DNA of 64,000 nucleotides from Eudorina sp. 2006-703-Eu-15 (taxonomy: Eukaryota; Chlorophyta; Chlorophyceae; Chlamydomonadales; Volvocaceae). Location: the NCBI GenBank assembly GCA_003117195.1, contig BDSI01000016.1, positions 1,240,001 to 1,304,000 on the forward strand. Direction: 5' to 3'. This document shows positions 49,252 to 61,138 of this stretch, piece by piece. The first letter of the stretch is position 1. Each line of letters starts with the position of its first letter. A model generated the notes under the pieces. It did not search any database and was not told the origin of the DNA. It saw only the letters and a list, made by a program, of their open reading frames with translations. The position numbers and the translations under genes are program-made.

Positions 49252-52200
49252 TTAAGGGAACGTGGTCGCGTTGAGCGGCGCCGGCATGGACTTGAGCGGC
49301 TTGGTGTTCGGGCACTTGACCGACGTGGAGTTGAGGAAGCCGTCGTGGCAGATGGGGGCGCCGACGGTGGTGTTCATCTGGCCCAGCGTCATCATCGAGT
49401 AGTTGGAGTAGAGGCTGAGCGACCGGGCCATGTAGGCCAGCAAGTCATCTGCTCCATCGCAAGGGGCAAAAAGGAAGTGGGGCAGAGTGAGGTTGGGATA
49501 CGCTCGCTCTCGACGTCGAGATGGTCGGAACGCCGGGGGCCGCTTTCGTGTGCCGTCGCAGGCATGCGGTGGGACTGGCTCGCCGTGGGCTCTAGCACGG
49601 CACGGGATGTGGTGGTGACGGTATATTACTGAAGCTTTATGCAAATACGGCGCGGTCCTTGGGACACGACGCGAACAACCAGCTGGCCCACAGGATAAAA
49701 CTTCCAGTACCGTACTGTACCGTACCGTACCGCTTCGTATCAACGACAAATCCAACTCACCGGGGTCGACGGTGCCGTTCTTCTTGACATCAAGGAAGTT
49801 CTTGCCGTCGTTGACGTACGCGGTGATCGACTTGTTGAGGGCGTTCCAGGTGCTGTTGGACAGGGTTGGCAGCTTGCCGGAGGTCTGCGGGGAGGCAGCG
49901 GGACATTGGGGCGCGGGAACGTCAGTCAGCTGGACTCGAGCAACGCCATCCCCGCACACCACCTACGAGGGGTGTGCCCCAGGCTGCTCGGGCCTCCGAG
50001 GGCCTCCTATCCCACAAACTGAGGCAGGGGGAAGCGGGATCAGTCCGTCCATTGGGCACTGTCCACACCAATGCCCCGCTTTCCATGGAGCAGACGTTTC
50101 ATTTTTGACGAGGATGCGCTGGGGAGGCAAACTCCCGGAGCCGCTACCCCTCCGCGGAGGCCGCCACCTACCGCCGCAGTCCGGAAGGAGAAGAGCGTCG
50201 AGTTGACGTCCTTGGCGATGGACTGGCCGAAGGCAACCAAGTTGTTCTCGTACTGGTACACCTCCTTGTTGCAAGAGATGGAGGGCGCGAAGACGCCCTG
50301 CGCACAGCAGCGTACGAAATACGTTATGCACGGTCATCGAGTCATTTTAGCGCTCCCACAATCCCGTATCCAACAGGTTCAGCAGCAGCAGCAGCAAGAT
50401 TCCGAATCCCGCAACAACCAGCAGAAGTGGCCCGCTCGCCCGGATCTCTTTTAAAGTCGTACCAAATCGTACGGCATTCGTACCTGCGCGAACAGCGCCG
50501 ACGTGCACAGGCCCACGATGACCAGGGTGGCAATCCAGGAGGCGAACTGGCGCAGCAGGAACATCCAGTTGACGCCCGACTTGCCCTCCAGGATGCCGAT
50601 GCCGACGATGCCGCCGGTGATGCACTGCGAGACGGGGGTCGCGAGAGACGGGGCGCGGCGGATTGAGACGGATTGATACGGCGAAACTGGGGTGGGGGCA
50701 CACAGGTGGCTTGCGCGCGGAGGAGAGGGCTATTGCACCTTATGTACCGGCGAGTCGGCGGTGACGCCATCTCAACCGGACGCCCGGCAAGGGCCCCGTC
50801 GCAGCGCAAGCGTCACGGCGAAAGCAGCTTCACTAGATCAGATCTGAAGCTCGATGCGCGTACCACTGTCGACCCTAGGAAAGGAGTCCCACCGGCTTTA
50901 CCCACCCCCCCCCCCACACACGCACACCTACCCATCCACCCATCCGCCCCCGGGGCCCCCTCACGCGGCAACACACCTGGGACGAGGAGGTGGGCAGACC
51001 ATACTGCGCCGCGATCATGATAATGGTGGCGGTGGCCAGCCTGCAGCGCAAGACCAGAAGCAGGGGCCAACCACCTGGTGAAGATGCGGCAGCGGCACCC
51101 GAAGCATAATGCGGCAGCGGCGCCAGTACCCACTCTTTACAAGCGCAGGCGATGGAACGACATGAGCACAAATGACAACACACTGAGCTGCTACTCGGCC
51201 CCCCCCAAATGTCACGCGCTCCTGTTCTTCCTGCCTTAAGAACACACAGCAGGAGCAGCTACGGCACTCACTCGGCAGCGAACCCACGGGTCGGCGACAG
51301 CTTGGCCATGCGGGTGCCCATCGCGCGGGTCACGTTGTAGCCGTAGGTCGAGAGGCCGATGACCAGGCCCAGCGCCGAGATGATGATGCACCAGATGGGG
51401 GCGTTGACCTTGGAGGGCAGGGTGCCGTCCTTGACCGCGAACCAGACGGTGGCGAGCGGGCCGGCCATGTAGCCCACCTCACCGGCACCGTGAGCGAAGA
51501 TGACGCAAATGGCCGAGAAGACCTGCGGCAGCGGCGGCGGCGGCGGGGGATTGCAGTTCAGCCCACGGAGCGAGGTCGGTCGTACAGTGCTGCTTAAGTA
51601 ATATTTTTTTACCTAATCGGTAACGGGGCTTATGGTTTGAAACCCCGTTACCGATTTGGTAAAAAATACTTATCAGAGGTTCGGAACACCGTAAGATGAA
51701 CAACAAATAAATCAAATGAGATCAAAACTTTCAAGGTAGCGCTGTCGTTTACATGCCGTCGTGGCAGCCCCACCACCCCAAGCCCTCATGCGCCGCCGAG
51801 CCACACCAAGCCGGGCAGCAGCACCCGAGCGACGCAGCCCCAGGAACCGACAACCGATAGCCGACCTGCAGGTACGAGAAGGCGTACTCGGCCTTGGGGT
51901 CGAACACCTCGGCATTCTCGTGGATGGCGGCCACGATGGGGTCCTCCTCGACAACCTGGTGGATGTCGACCTCAAGTCCTGCAGGGGAAACACATGGCAT
52001 GAGGAGGGCACAAGAGGAGAGGGCCGCGGGCGGAGCAAGCTCACTCAAGTTGTCGGGGGTTCCCCCGGAACAGAGCAACAGCAAGCAGGTACGGTAGAAG
52101 GGCGCCGGGGGGACCCGCCGCGCATGACACAAACACACGCGAACGGGATAGCAGGGCCCTCACACGCGCGAAGGCTTCCCTCCCAACCCGTTGTTTTCGA

Positions 52201-54686
52201 CTGCCACCGCCCAATGCCCACATCAGGCGGGTCTGACCCGTCAAGAGCATTCCCGTGCAAAGCAGTGACTGCATGCAGTTGCGGCAGAGATTCGGAGTAA
52301 GCGGAGACCGCCCTCCGCTGCCTAACCCAACCGAGTGGGCAGCACTCACCGTGCATGGCGGCCTTCTTCAGCGACGACATCGCCTTGAGGAACTTGCTGC
52401 TGCTCTCAGTGCGCTCCGCCTCCGCCTCCTTCTCACGGGCGCGGGCCTTGGCGGCCTCCTCGTCGGCGGCGGCCTTCTGCTCGCTGCGATGGCCAGGCGG
52501 GGGCGGGTCACGATGGTCGGGAGGGCGATAGGCGCGACGGTTGAGGGCGGCAGGTGGGCAAAAAGGTAACGACGTCTGCGGCATACCCACATGGGACATC
52601 CTGACAGGCTGCAATCAGGTCTTCTCCCCAAGGAAGACCCCATCATGGGTAAAACAAGAAGCTCGATGAACAACAGCGCCGCAGAGAGAGCCGCGCGACA
52701 GCGCCTCAACGAGCACGCAGACGACTTTTACATGTAACTCACTCATCGCGGAACTTCTTGTCGGCCTTCCACTTGAGCAGCGGCAGAACGATGACGACGC
52801 ACAGGAAGGCAAGACCGGCGGCGCAGCAGGCGGCAATCCAGGCGGCCTTGCCATCCGTCCAGTCGTCGGCGCTGTTGGACTGGAAGGTCTTCTTCGCGCC
52901 CTTGGTGAACACAAAGTAGATGCTGCGGGACGACGCAGGAGGGGACGGGGGTGACAACGAAGGGGTCAAAGACCGCAAGTGGGCGTGCACACTCCGAGGC
53001 AGTGTTTTGTCGTGGCGTGTTCAGTCCGGAGCTCCGGACGGGACAGCGCGCCAAGGACCCACTCCCCGATGCGCCGATGGGTCATCACACTGGCGGCCGT
53101 ACACAAGCAGATGCCAGTCATTGTCCGTTGCATCAGATGTATCGGGTGCCACAGTTTCCGCAGTCCTTATCCAAGCGGGCGGCCGTACACACGCGATTTC
53201 CACAGTCGATTGCGCCCCTGTCCCAGGACCGCAGAAGTCGATTGCGCCGCTGCCCCAGGACAACTATAATCAAGGTCCCAACGGCAGCCGCCGCGCGCTG
53301 GCCATCACCGTTCAGGTCTTAGCGAAATCGAGACCCGAGCGCCGGAGCGTACCTGCACGCCGCAGGGCATGTGCGACACCGATGAGACGCCCCCGACCCC
53401 ACACCCGCCCAGTCCTGCATAACCCCTTCCCACCCACGTCCCGCATATGGGCTGTACCCCGCATGTGCGCTTACTTGATCCAGGAGGTGAAGAGCACCAT
53501 CACGGGAAGCACCCAGAACGACAGCTGGTACGACTTCTCCCGGCGAAGCACCAGCGTGCGGACCGTGAAGAAGAAAAGCGCCGAGCAGAGACCCGTCAGC
53601 ACGGGCGACACGAACCACGACAGGATGATGGGGACGACGCCCTTGTACGGCGGGAAGCTCGCCTTGTCGGGCGTCGCCCAGTTCACGGCGTTGCCGCCGC
53701 CGTAGGTCAGAGAGAAGCCAATGATGGCACCGACTGATTGGGTGAAAAGCAAGGGGGCACAGCAAGGCAGATGTGTACCGGTGTTATAGAGGGGGGGGGG
53801 CGTGTGTGGAAGGGCTGGCTACGGAATGTGTAACGTCCACACCGCGGGAGTGGGGTGGCCTTGAGTCACAAGGCCATACTGGAATGGGGCTGAGTCAACC
53901 GCGATACATGTCCCGCGGCCTCAATTGCCCAACGAGACTCAAAGGACTGATCATTTCGCTCACAAAACATGAGCGCGCCACTCACTGATGCTGTGCGTGG
54001 CCGAGACGTTGAGCTCCCAGAAGGAGGCAAGGCCCTGCCAGACAAACCCGACCGCCAAGGCGCAGATCATGCCGTACGCTGCGGGAGTGGGAAAGTCAGT
54101 TCCGGTTGTTACCGAGTAACAGACAGGAACAGAACCAGTAGAAGGGAAGTACAGGACGAGCAGGGAACTCACCGTAAACTTCAGGTTCACGTTGGAAGAC
54201 GCTGATCTGAGCTATGCCACCAGCAATTGTGCTGGTTGACACACGGCCCAGCACCAGAGCACCAACGAACTCGAAAATAACGGCAATCTGCACACGTTAT
54301 ACAAGGATGCTATTATCTTTTTTCCGATAATCATCAGAGAGCGCGTGCGCAAGTAACTTACAATGACAGCTTGCTTCAGTGTTAGGGTCTTAGCTCCCAC
54401 ACTCGTTCCGAAGGCATTGGCGACGTCATTCGATCCTGCATTACCAGATATTGGTCAAGGCCATACACCTTCAACCGACAATTTTTACGCAAGAGACGAG
54501 GCCCTCACCTGTTCCCCAGCCGAACGCAAACGCAGCAAGGGACCCCACAACCACCAGCCATAGATACTGCAAAACGAAACGTGTGCAACACCGACGCCTC
54601 AGCCATTGTCCAGAGCGGCGGCGCACCAACGAAAAGCACGTTGGTCAGGATGCAAGCCGCACCTCCGGCTGGACGAAGTGCACCAT
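49252..54686 (-). CDS. PTB: PTB/PHO4-family sodium:phosphate symporter, 650 residues
   Basis: Inorganic phosphate transporter of the PiT/Pho89 (PHO4) family, probably plasma membrane and Na+-coupled as in algal PTB proteins. Fifteen exons: 54686-54663, 54566-54509, 54435-54362, 54287-54173, 54078-53986, 53733-53475, 52922-52743, 52483-52350, 51978-51866, 51522-51272, 51040-50977, 50624-50484, 50297-50172, 49884-49761, 49448-49252. They total 1953 nt with consistent phases. Both PHO4 signatures are present: FGWGTGSNDVANAFGTSVGA near the N-terminus and IFAHGAGEVGYMAGPLATVW in the second half. ALVLGRVSTSTIAGGIAQIS and QYGLPTSSSQCITGGIVGIG also match the family. A charged cytosolic loop (DEQKAAADEEAAKARAREKE) sits between the halves. 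The ~130-residue C-terminal tail is Asn-rich and holds an EF-hand-like loop. Exon 1 encodes only eight residues (MVHFVQPE). A GNATATNC site lies 231 bp upstream of the start. Confidence 0.96.
51594..51673. repeat. 80-nt foldback (inverted repeat) in a transporter intron
   Basis: Two arms of about 35 nt pair almost perfectly: TACCTAATCGGTAACGGGG on the left and CCCCGTTACCGATTTGGTA on the right, extended by T-rich and A-rich flanks. The loop is about 9 nt. It lies in the intron between the exons ending at 51866 and starting at 51522. It could be a MITE or a small-RNA hairpin. Confidence 0.9.
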
Positions 54687-56822
54687 CTTATCGTGCTTCT
54701 GAGAGTGGGGTTAAGGAGACCACTAGATAACACCACTGTAGGTCCTTCGAGCGAAACGCTTGTTGTGAGTGCGACCACTAGTGTGGTCTTAATCGCAGTG
54801 GATGGCAAAGCTGGCTACAGCCACAAGGACACAAACATCGAAAACAAAAATATATGCAGATCAAGGATCCGCGTGCAAAAAGTAGCCGTCAAATGGCATG
54901 AGGCAGTATTTATGCGGAATATACCTTTGGCTGTGAATGCGAATCTTTCCTTTCGTCACGAAGCATCAGGCACCCTTTACGACAAGGATCCTCATACTTT
55001 TCTTGGGTAAAATGCATAAATATTTATTGCTTGCTGGCTTGCACCGGATGGAGTATGTGGACCGGTTGGGAGCGGACACTATATAGTCAGCAAACCTGTT
55101 GGTGGACGCCGCACAAGAGCGATTTGACGTTGTTGCATAACTTACATATTAAATTTTGACTGAAAGCTGTCAGTGCGTTTACCCCATTGTCTTACGCTCC
55201 TACCTGTCGGACTGGAAGCGGTACATAATAAGGTGTGAACTTATTAGTGTTAACGCACAAACAATGGCGAATGGTTTCGCCGCAATCTTGGACGATGTAG
55301 GCTTTAAAAATATAATTTTTAGGTCTGGTGGGAGAATCATGAGCAGTACAGCATCGCATAGATACGGTTGCAACGTAGCATGCAAGGGGGCCTCTAACAG
55401 TCCTTTGCCTTCGACAGCCACGACAGCCCGCACAGCCCGCCGCAGTTGGCCTTCTTTGCTCATCCCAAGGTACAATAACTCCAGATGGTCTGCTACATAG
55501 TTCGAAGTAGTTCGAAGAACCATAGGCATCTGGATAGATACACCATGTATGTATGTTTGTATGTAATGCTCGAAATAGTTCAGCGGTCCTTTCGTAAAAG
55601 ACGAGTTCTGTATGGATTATACAGAGCGGCTGCGACTTGGATGCCATCGTTCCAACGACAGCGCATGATGGACCATTAACGACCCGTGAAAAGCTACTTT
55701 GACACTGGCTTGGAGGGACACACAACTTCCCGGAGACCTCTATCAGACACGAGCTTAGTCAGAACAGGTCAAGAACATGATTCCTGTGTGCTGTATGCAC
55801 ATGCCCTACCGCGCATTGCTGGCCGTAATGCGGTTTCGCTTCATACATCGATGGGGTGTAAAGGGAAAGGCGGGGAACATCTGGGAGACCCTAAACGCGT
55901 TCGGTCCAGTTCGGTCATTTTCGGTCATGCAGCCACAAGCGGCTTTGCCGCATAGTATCATTACGAGGCACCTACGAGCTATCTGGGCCCGTTGGAACAC
56001 CCGGTCGGGATACGGGTCCACCTTGTAACGGTTACATTAATAGTATCACTCCGGGCGAGATATGAAGCAAAATACTCCACTCTTCGTGCCGATAATAAGG
56101 GCGCCTTGACAGGCCTCGACGAAAGAGGACGGCTCAGGGCGTTCCCCATCCGCGCAGGTGCCACGAAATTCTTTGGAGACGACTTTACAGGTATATCGTA
56201 TGTGCAATAAAGTCAGGGTTGGACATTGGACGTTGTGAGTGGGATAGGCCGTCAGACATTAGGTTTCGGAGGCGCATATTTCATGAGCGTGGCGACCCGT
56301 CCGACTTTCGCGTACACTTTGACAACTGCAGCATCTCAAAGCTTTGTTACAGTAATTACGTAATCAATTAACTATTACATAGCCGACACAATGATGAACT
56401 TTCAGTCGGTTTCCATTTTTCGCTTTTGCCTACCGTTCGTGCACATCGCAAGCGAACGCCGGTCTGTCACCGGTCGGTTTGCCTGCACAATCACACGCGA
56501 CTAATTATCTTAGCTTATTTATTCCGTTGAATGCAAAAAAATTGCCCAGTCGGGGAGTCGCCAGAAGGGATGTTTCTTCCGGTTGCTTGAGCCACTAAAT
56601 TGTCACAGACCCGTATGTTAAGAAATGTCACATAATAGAAATATCAACTATAAAGACAGTGAGCATAATATGGCGGCGCGAATGCCTCGAACGCGCGGTG
56701 TGCTGTGTCATGCACATGTTCCCTTCGCCGTACGACAAGTCTTGAAGATGAATTTCGTTGTTGTCGCTTAGCGAATATAACATCACGTTTGCTTACAGGT
56801 GCACAGGGTTACACAGCTGGCC
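54687..56822. promoter_or_regulatory. 2.1-kb divergent spacer (phosphate transporter / glutaredoxin)
   Basis: AT-richer spacer between two start codons, carrying both promoters and 5' UTRs. A CAG acceptor-like site at 56796-56798 precedes the glutaredoxin start, so a 5'-UTR intron is possible. No open frame here resembles a known family. Confidence 0.55.
54917..54924. promoter_or_regulatory. P1BS-like site (GAATATAC) upstream of the phosphate transporter
   Basis: The octamer fits GNATATNC, the site bound by PHR1/PSR1-type MYB regulators of phosphate starvation in plants and algae. It lies 231 bp upstream of the transporter start codon. A single match in 2 kb can occur by chance, so regulation is inferred from position and gene function. 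Confidence 0.4.
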
Positions 56823-58391
56823 ATGTTGCGTCCAACCTCTGCTCGACTCCCAGTGCGGCCAGCTGCACGATGCATTACGTCACGACCTTACCTGCGTGTT
56901 GCTCGGTCTCCCATCCGAGTTTCTGCTGCATTCGATGCCGGAACAGGGATGGACCCTGAGCTGAAAACATCGATCGATGACTTGATCCAAAATAACACTG
57001 TCGTGGTATGTTTTGCTTGTTTAACTTCGAGTTATGGCAGCATGATAAGTCAGGGCTTCCTTTGGATCAGGTGTTCATGAAGGGCTCCCGGCAGTTTCCG
57101 CAATGCGGATTCAGCAACACCGTCGTGCAGGTTAGTCTGCTTCTGTCCTAAACATAATGGAGCTCTTAGTCATGCAACAATGGAGCTCTTAGCGATGCAG
57201 TTGAGCTTGCAGGAGAAGCACTCGCAGCAGCACTTCTCGGCAAAGTGGTCAGTACAGCCGGCAAGCATTCCAAAAAGCTATGCAACGAGATGACTGACGA
57301 AGTTTCGACGTTGCTTGGTGAAACTCTGATGCATTCCTTGACCCTACTACAGGGCGCGCTGGCCACACCCGCTTGACGCACCGCCACGCGCACGGCTGTG
57401 TTGGCCTGGCCGCCCTTGTTGCGTCCCACTGCCACCTGTACACCTCTTCTCCGCCCTCCACTGGATGTGTCAGCTCCCCGCTCCCGACGACCACCCGCTT
57501 ACATCCTTTGCGTCCCCCGCTCCTTCCTACACACAGATCCTTAACACCCTGGGTGCCAAGTACGAGACCGTGGATATCCTGGCCGACCCCCGCCTCCGGA
57601 GCGGCATGAAGCTGTACAGCCAGTGGCCCACCTTCCCGCAGGTAGGTGGGCTGGGGGCGGTGTCGTGTCGGGCAGACCTGGAGGCGGCGAAGGACTGGGC
57701 GGCCTGGGTGGGAGCGCTGGGGCAGGTGGAGGGTTGCGGGCGATTTGGGTCACCGGCAGCTACTGCCTCCGCCCTCCATTGAGGGACCACGACCTGCCAA
57801 GGGCCGCTGGTTGCCGCCGGAAGATGACCGATGTGGTGACGGCCATGCTCATGCTTGGTCGTGCCCCGCTCAAGCCCGGACCCACCGCCCGTCCTTCCTC
57901 AGGTGTACATCAACGGCGAGTTCTTCGGCGGATGCGACATCATGATAGGTGAGCGGTGCGATATCATGGCGGGTGGGCCGTGCACGGATCCGCCGCGCCG
58001 GGGGGGCTTCTTCCTGGGCGGCGTGGTGATGGCGGCGGCGTGGGGCCCGTGGGGGAGAGGGGAGACGTTTGGATACGTCATTTGTTGTAGTGGGGAGGGA
58101 GGGACGGTGTGTTGGAATGTGCGCAAACTCAGGGCGTCTCAGGGCGCTCGGGCAGCTTCGGTCGCTTGGGATCCGGACGGAGGGCTCCCGGCAGCCGCCT
58201 TGCCCTGCCGTGCCCCGCCTTGCCGTGCCCCGTCTTGGGCGGACTGCGGACTGCCCTCGTCTCGACCTGACCTCACTGGTCACTGCACTTGCACCGCACT
58301 GCCGGCCCCGGGCGCGATCCCGGCCCCGTCCGCAGAGACGTACCAGTCGGGTGAGCTGCAGGAGATGCTGGAGGTGGCGCTCAACTCGTAG
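56823..58391 (+). CDS. GRX: CGFS-type monothiol glutaredoxin with plastid transit peptide, 149 residues
   Basis: Class II glutaredoxin of the GRXS14 type, which binds and transfers [2Fe-2S] clusters in chloroplasts with glutathione. Five exons: 56823-57005, 57071-57130, 57537-57641, 57903-57948, 58336-58391 (450 nt, phases match). Residues 1 to about 45 are rich in Arg, Ser, Ala and Pro with almost no acids, as in a transit peptide. The mature domain has [14 protein letters not shown] with the single active Cys73, then [19 protein letters not shown], holding the cis-Pro and the GSH-binding GGCD. It ends [13 protein letters not shown], close to plant GRXS14. The ATG at 56823 is chosen because it opens the transit peptide. 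No TGTAA is found in the 680 bp after the stop; a TGTAG near 58824 may substitute. Confidence 0.97.
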
Positions 58392-59071
58392 TAGAGCGCG
58401 ACAGTATGAGAGGGGGGGAGGAAGAGAGGGGGAGACACAGAAGAACGGGGCGGCAGCGGCAGCGGCGCCGCCGGCGCCGGAGGGCACAGGCGGCGCCTCG
58501 TGTGGCGCAAGTCCCCCATAAGCCATAACGGTCAATCGCCTGCCGCAGCGGCCAGCAAGGATCGACCTGCGGTGCGGGGCGCCAGGACCTGTCCCCGCAC
58601 CGGCACTGAGGCGCTGGGCGGCTGCGGCGGACGCGGTGCTGCTGCCGCCGCTGCTGATAGTGCTGCTTAGTGTTAGCTGTGGAAAGACTTTCGCTGAGGC
58701 GCAGTGCAAACAAGGGGCCAGGTGCCGCCGACGAAGCCGACGTTTGGTGTGTCAGGTGTCGCCTCGTACTTGTATGCCGTCCGCTTTATGTGCTGCTGCC
58801 TCGCCGTATTTGCATTGGGCTTGTAGGGCTTTCATCGCACCAGCCTGGTTAGTGAACGAAGGAAAGGGAGGGGGAGAGGTTAGAGGGAGGGCTCAAACGC
58901 GCGCCACGCCGTTATGTGTGACGACGTGCGATGGGTACATCGGCTGAAGTAGGGTCTGTCTGTCTGTCTGTGTGACTGTCTGCCGAGAGTGGCGACGTGT
59001 GGGGCGTGGAGGGATGTCGTTGCTGGCTGTACCAAATTTCCCATCGTAGTAGGCGCTTTGCCCTTGCCACT
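58392..59071. other. 3' side of the glutaredoxin gene; no other gene seen
   Basis: This stretch should include the glutaredoxin 3' UTR. It has a (TGTC)n tract near 58955-58980 and no recognisable coding region. Confidence 0.5.
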
Positions 59072-59152
59072 ATGCTTAGCTCATCCGCATTCCGCTCCGC
59101 AGTATCCGCGGCCGCCAGCAGAGGCCTGGTGAGGCGTGCAGCCGCTGTTCAG
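59072..59152 (+). CDS. Isolated first exon encoding a mitochondrial-presequence-like peptide
   Basis: An ATG opens 27 codons (MLSSSAFRSAVSAAASRGLV, then RRAAAVQ) ending at CAG|GTGATG, a possible splice donor. The peptide has four Arg, no acids and many Ser and Ala, as in an amphipathic matrix-targeting presequence. I cannot find a second exon on the + strand before the antisense six-Cys gene or before eL38. It may be the first exon of a gene with a very long intron, a duplicated remnant, or a chance frame. Confidence 0.3.
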
Positions 59153-59961
59153 GTGATGGGTGAAATTGAAAAAAGAAATAAACCCGAAGAACTAACCCGG
59201 GCACACCCAGCACAGATGGGTGAGGTGACGGAGCGTGTGACGGAGCGCGTGGAAGGGTGGATGCCCCCAAGGTCGTTGGCGTTACAACGGAAAACCAACT
59301 AATAAACCAACAACCGATCCAGCCCCGTCCGAGGCGCGAGCCCGGCCACCCACCGGCAGCCCCTCGATGCGGCACCACCGACTCACGCCCGTCAACATAT
59401 CGGGGTCCTGCTGCTTCGGGTCCGCAGTCCTTTCCGCACCCGACCTCAACCTCCGGCCACCAAAAGATTTGTCCCCGTCCGCGGCCCGATCGCCATCCCC
59501 ACCCGACCCGATTATCGGACGGCCCCTGCTGACTTCTGCGCTGCACCTGGGGTTGGTTCCTCAATTTCACTTTCCGTCCGTCCAAAGTATTCAATGGATC
59601 ACCCGCGTCGCTTCACTTCGCCGGCCACGGCCCTCTCATGAAGACATGGCGGCACCCTCGCGGAGTGCATGCCCCTCCTAGGACCCTCGGACCCCCGCAC
59701 GGGCACACTCATGCCCCGCTCGCACGCTGTCCCCCAGGGCACGTGCCCACTCCCCAAGGAGGGACGCGGCCGACGAACGCGTCCTGCCCCTCCTCCCCAC
59801 CAGCGTCCACCGCCCTTGTGTCTGAGAAGCGGGTCGCAGACCGAGCGGCTGCTGACCGCCGCCAAGGACCTCGCGACCCCCCGGTCCCTCGCCACTTGGA
59901 GGCCAGACGGGCGACCAAGGGGCTGCACACAGACGGCCTCTGCTCCGTTGCCTCCGTTGCT
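59153..59961. other. 3' side of the six-Cys gene; no other coding seen
   Basis: A minus-strand TGTAA at 59286-59282 would end the six-Cys gene's 3' UTR at about 690 nt. Plus-strand frames here are Pro/Arg-rich and lack family resemblance. Confidence 0.5.
59282..59286 (-). terminator. TGTAA poly(A) signal of the six-Cys protein gene
   Basis: TTACA on the + strand, 676 nt beyond the stop codon at 59962, in the context CCGTTGTAACGCC on the minus strand. Confidence 0.55.
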
Positions 59962-61138
59962 TCAGTTGCTGCCCAGGCAGTCCTTGAGCGCCCGGGCCAC
60001 CGTGACGTTGGGCGCCAGGAACGAGTCCGCCATGTCTCGGTACTTGGCCACTTGCAGGCCTGGGGAGGCCACAACGACAACGACCCACAGACCGACCGGA
60101 TGGGTGGGTGGATATAGAGAAGAGACCCGCCCGATCCAAACCAAGGACCAATAGGTGGTAGGTGAGTAGGCAGCGGCGGGCCAGCAGCGGCCAGGAGAGG
60201 GAGAGGCGGTCGCGCAGCGGCCGGGCGGAGGCAGTGCGGGGGCGCGGGAGCAGGCAAAAGGGGGGAGAGGGCCGACAGGGTGAGGGAGCGGCAGTGGGTA
60301 CACCGAAGATGCACGCGCGGGACAGACGGGAACAGACTACAGGTCTGGGTGCACGTCCCCTTGAACCCCTTCCGACGTCCCTCCAAACCCCCGGGTCACA
60401 ACCCTCCTCTAGGGTCGTCGCAACCCGCGAGGCAGGGGCTCGGCGGGTCGCTGCCTCCCAAGCGCACGCCCCCCGGCCAAAGTTGACCCAAGGACATCCG
60501 TCCAGCTGTGCCCTTGCCAGCCCACATGCTGCCCCGCCAAAAGCACCCCAACTGGAGCTTCCGCAGCTACCGTACGGTGCTCTCACATTCGCCATACTGT
60601 ACGAAGGGTGCCATCTTGAGGCAGCAGCTGGTGGGAATCGGGGTCGCGCCGCTGGCGCATGCTTTGAAGGCCGCCGCCGCTGGGTCGGACTGGATCTTCA
60701 TGGCGCCCTCGCACCGCGCCTCATCGATGGCTGCGGCGGGATGGCATCGGGGGAAGGGGAAGGGGAAGGGAGGGATCACCGGGACCTAGGTCGATTGGAT
60801 GCCAGGGCGCTGTGATGAGCAACAAGCAGCAGGTCGCTGCGCTCCCGAAATACTGCAGGCTGTTGACGGATGTGAAAGAGACACAAGCTACGCATGCGGT
60901 ATGGGGTCACATAGGGCACTGGTTGAAGAGGGGGATGCGGGGTTGGTTGCTCCCAAAGTGCCTCCAATGGTTAGGTACGACCGGGCACGCAAAGTTGCCC
61001 AACAAGCCGCCGCGCAGCCACACACTCACCCCTCACGTGCAGAGCACTCAGCATCACCAGGCCAATCAGTGCAAACCCAATCAATGCCCACGCCGCTGCG
61101 ACGGGGCTGCGGGTTGAGGACGTCCGAAGGCTGTACAT
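59962..61138 (-). CDS. Small six-cysteine secreted or membrane-anchored protein, 116 residues
   Basis: No certain family. Three exons (61138-61030, 60730-60587, 60059-59962) have GTGAGT and GTGAGA donors and CAG acceptors, total 351 nt, with phases 1 and 1 that close. The N-terminus (MYSLRTSSTRSPVAAA) leads into one hydrophobic helix (WALIGFALIGLVMLSALHV), a signal peptide or signal anchor. The rest has six cysteines in the order C, C, CC, C, C (RCEG, KACASG, TSCCLK, GECLQ, KDCLG). The CC pair within an Ala-rich helical protein recalls plant lipid-transfer/eight-cysteine proteins, but the CXC pair is missing, so this is only a resemblance. It is head-to-head with eL38, 349 bp away. The short ATG at 61138 is used because a longer in-frame start upstream would be TTG. 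Confidence 0.6.
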
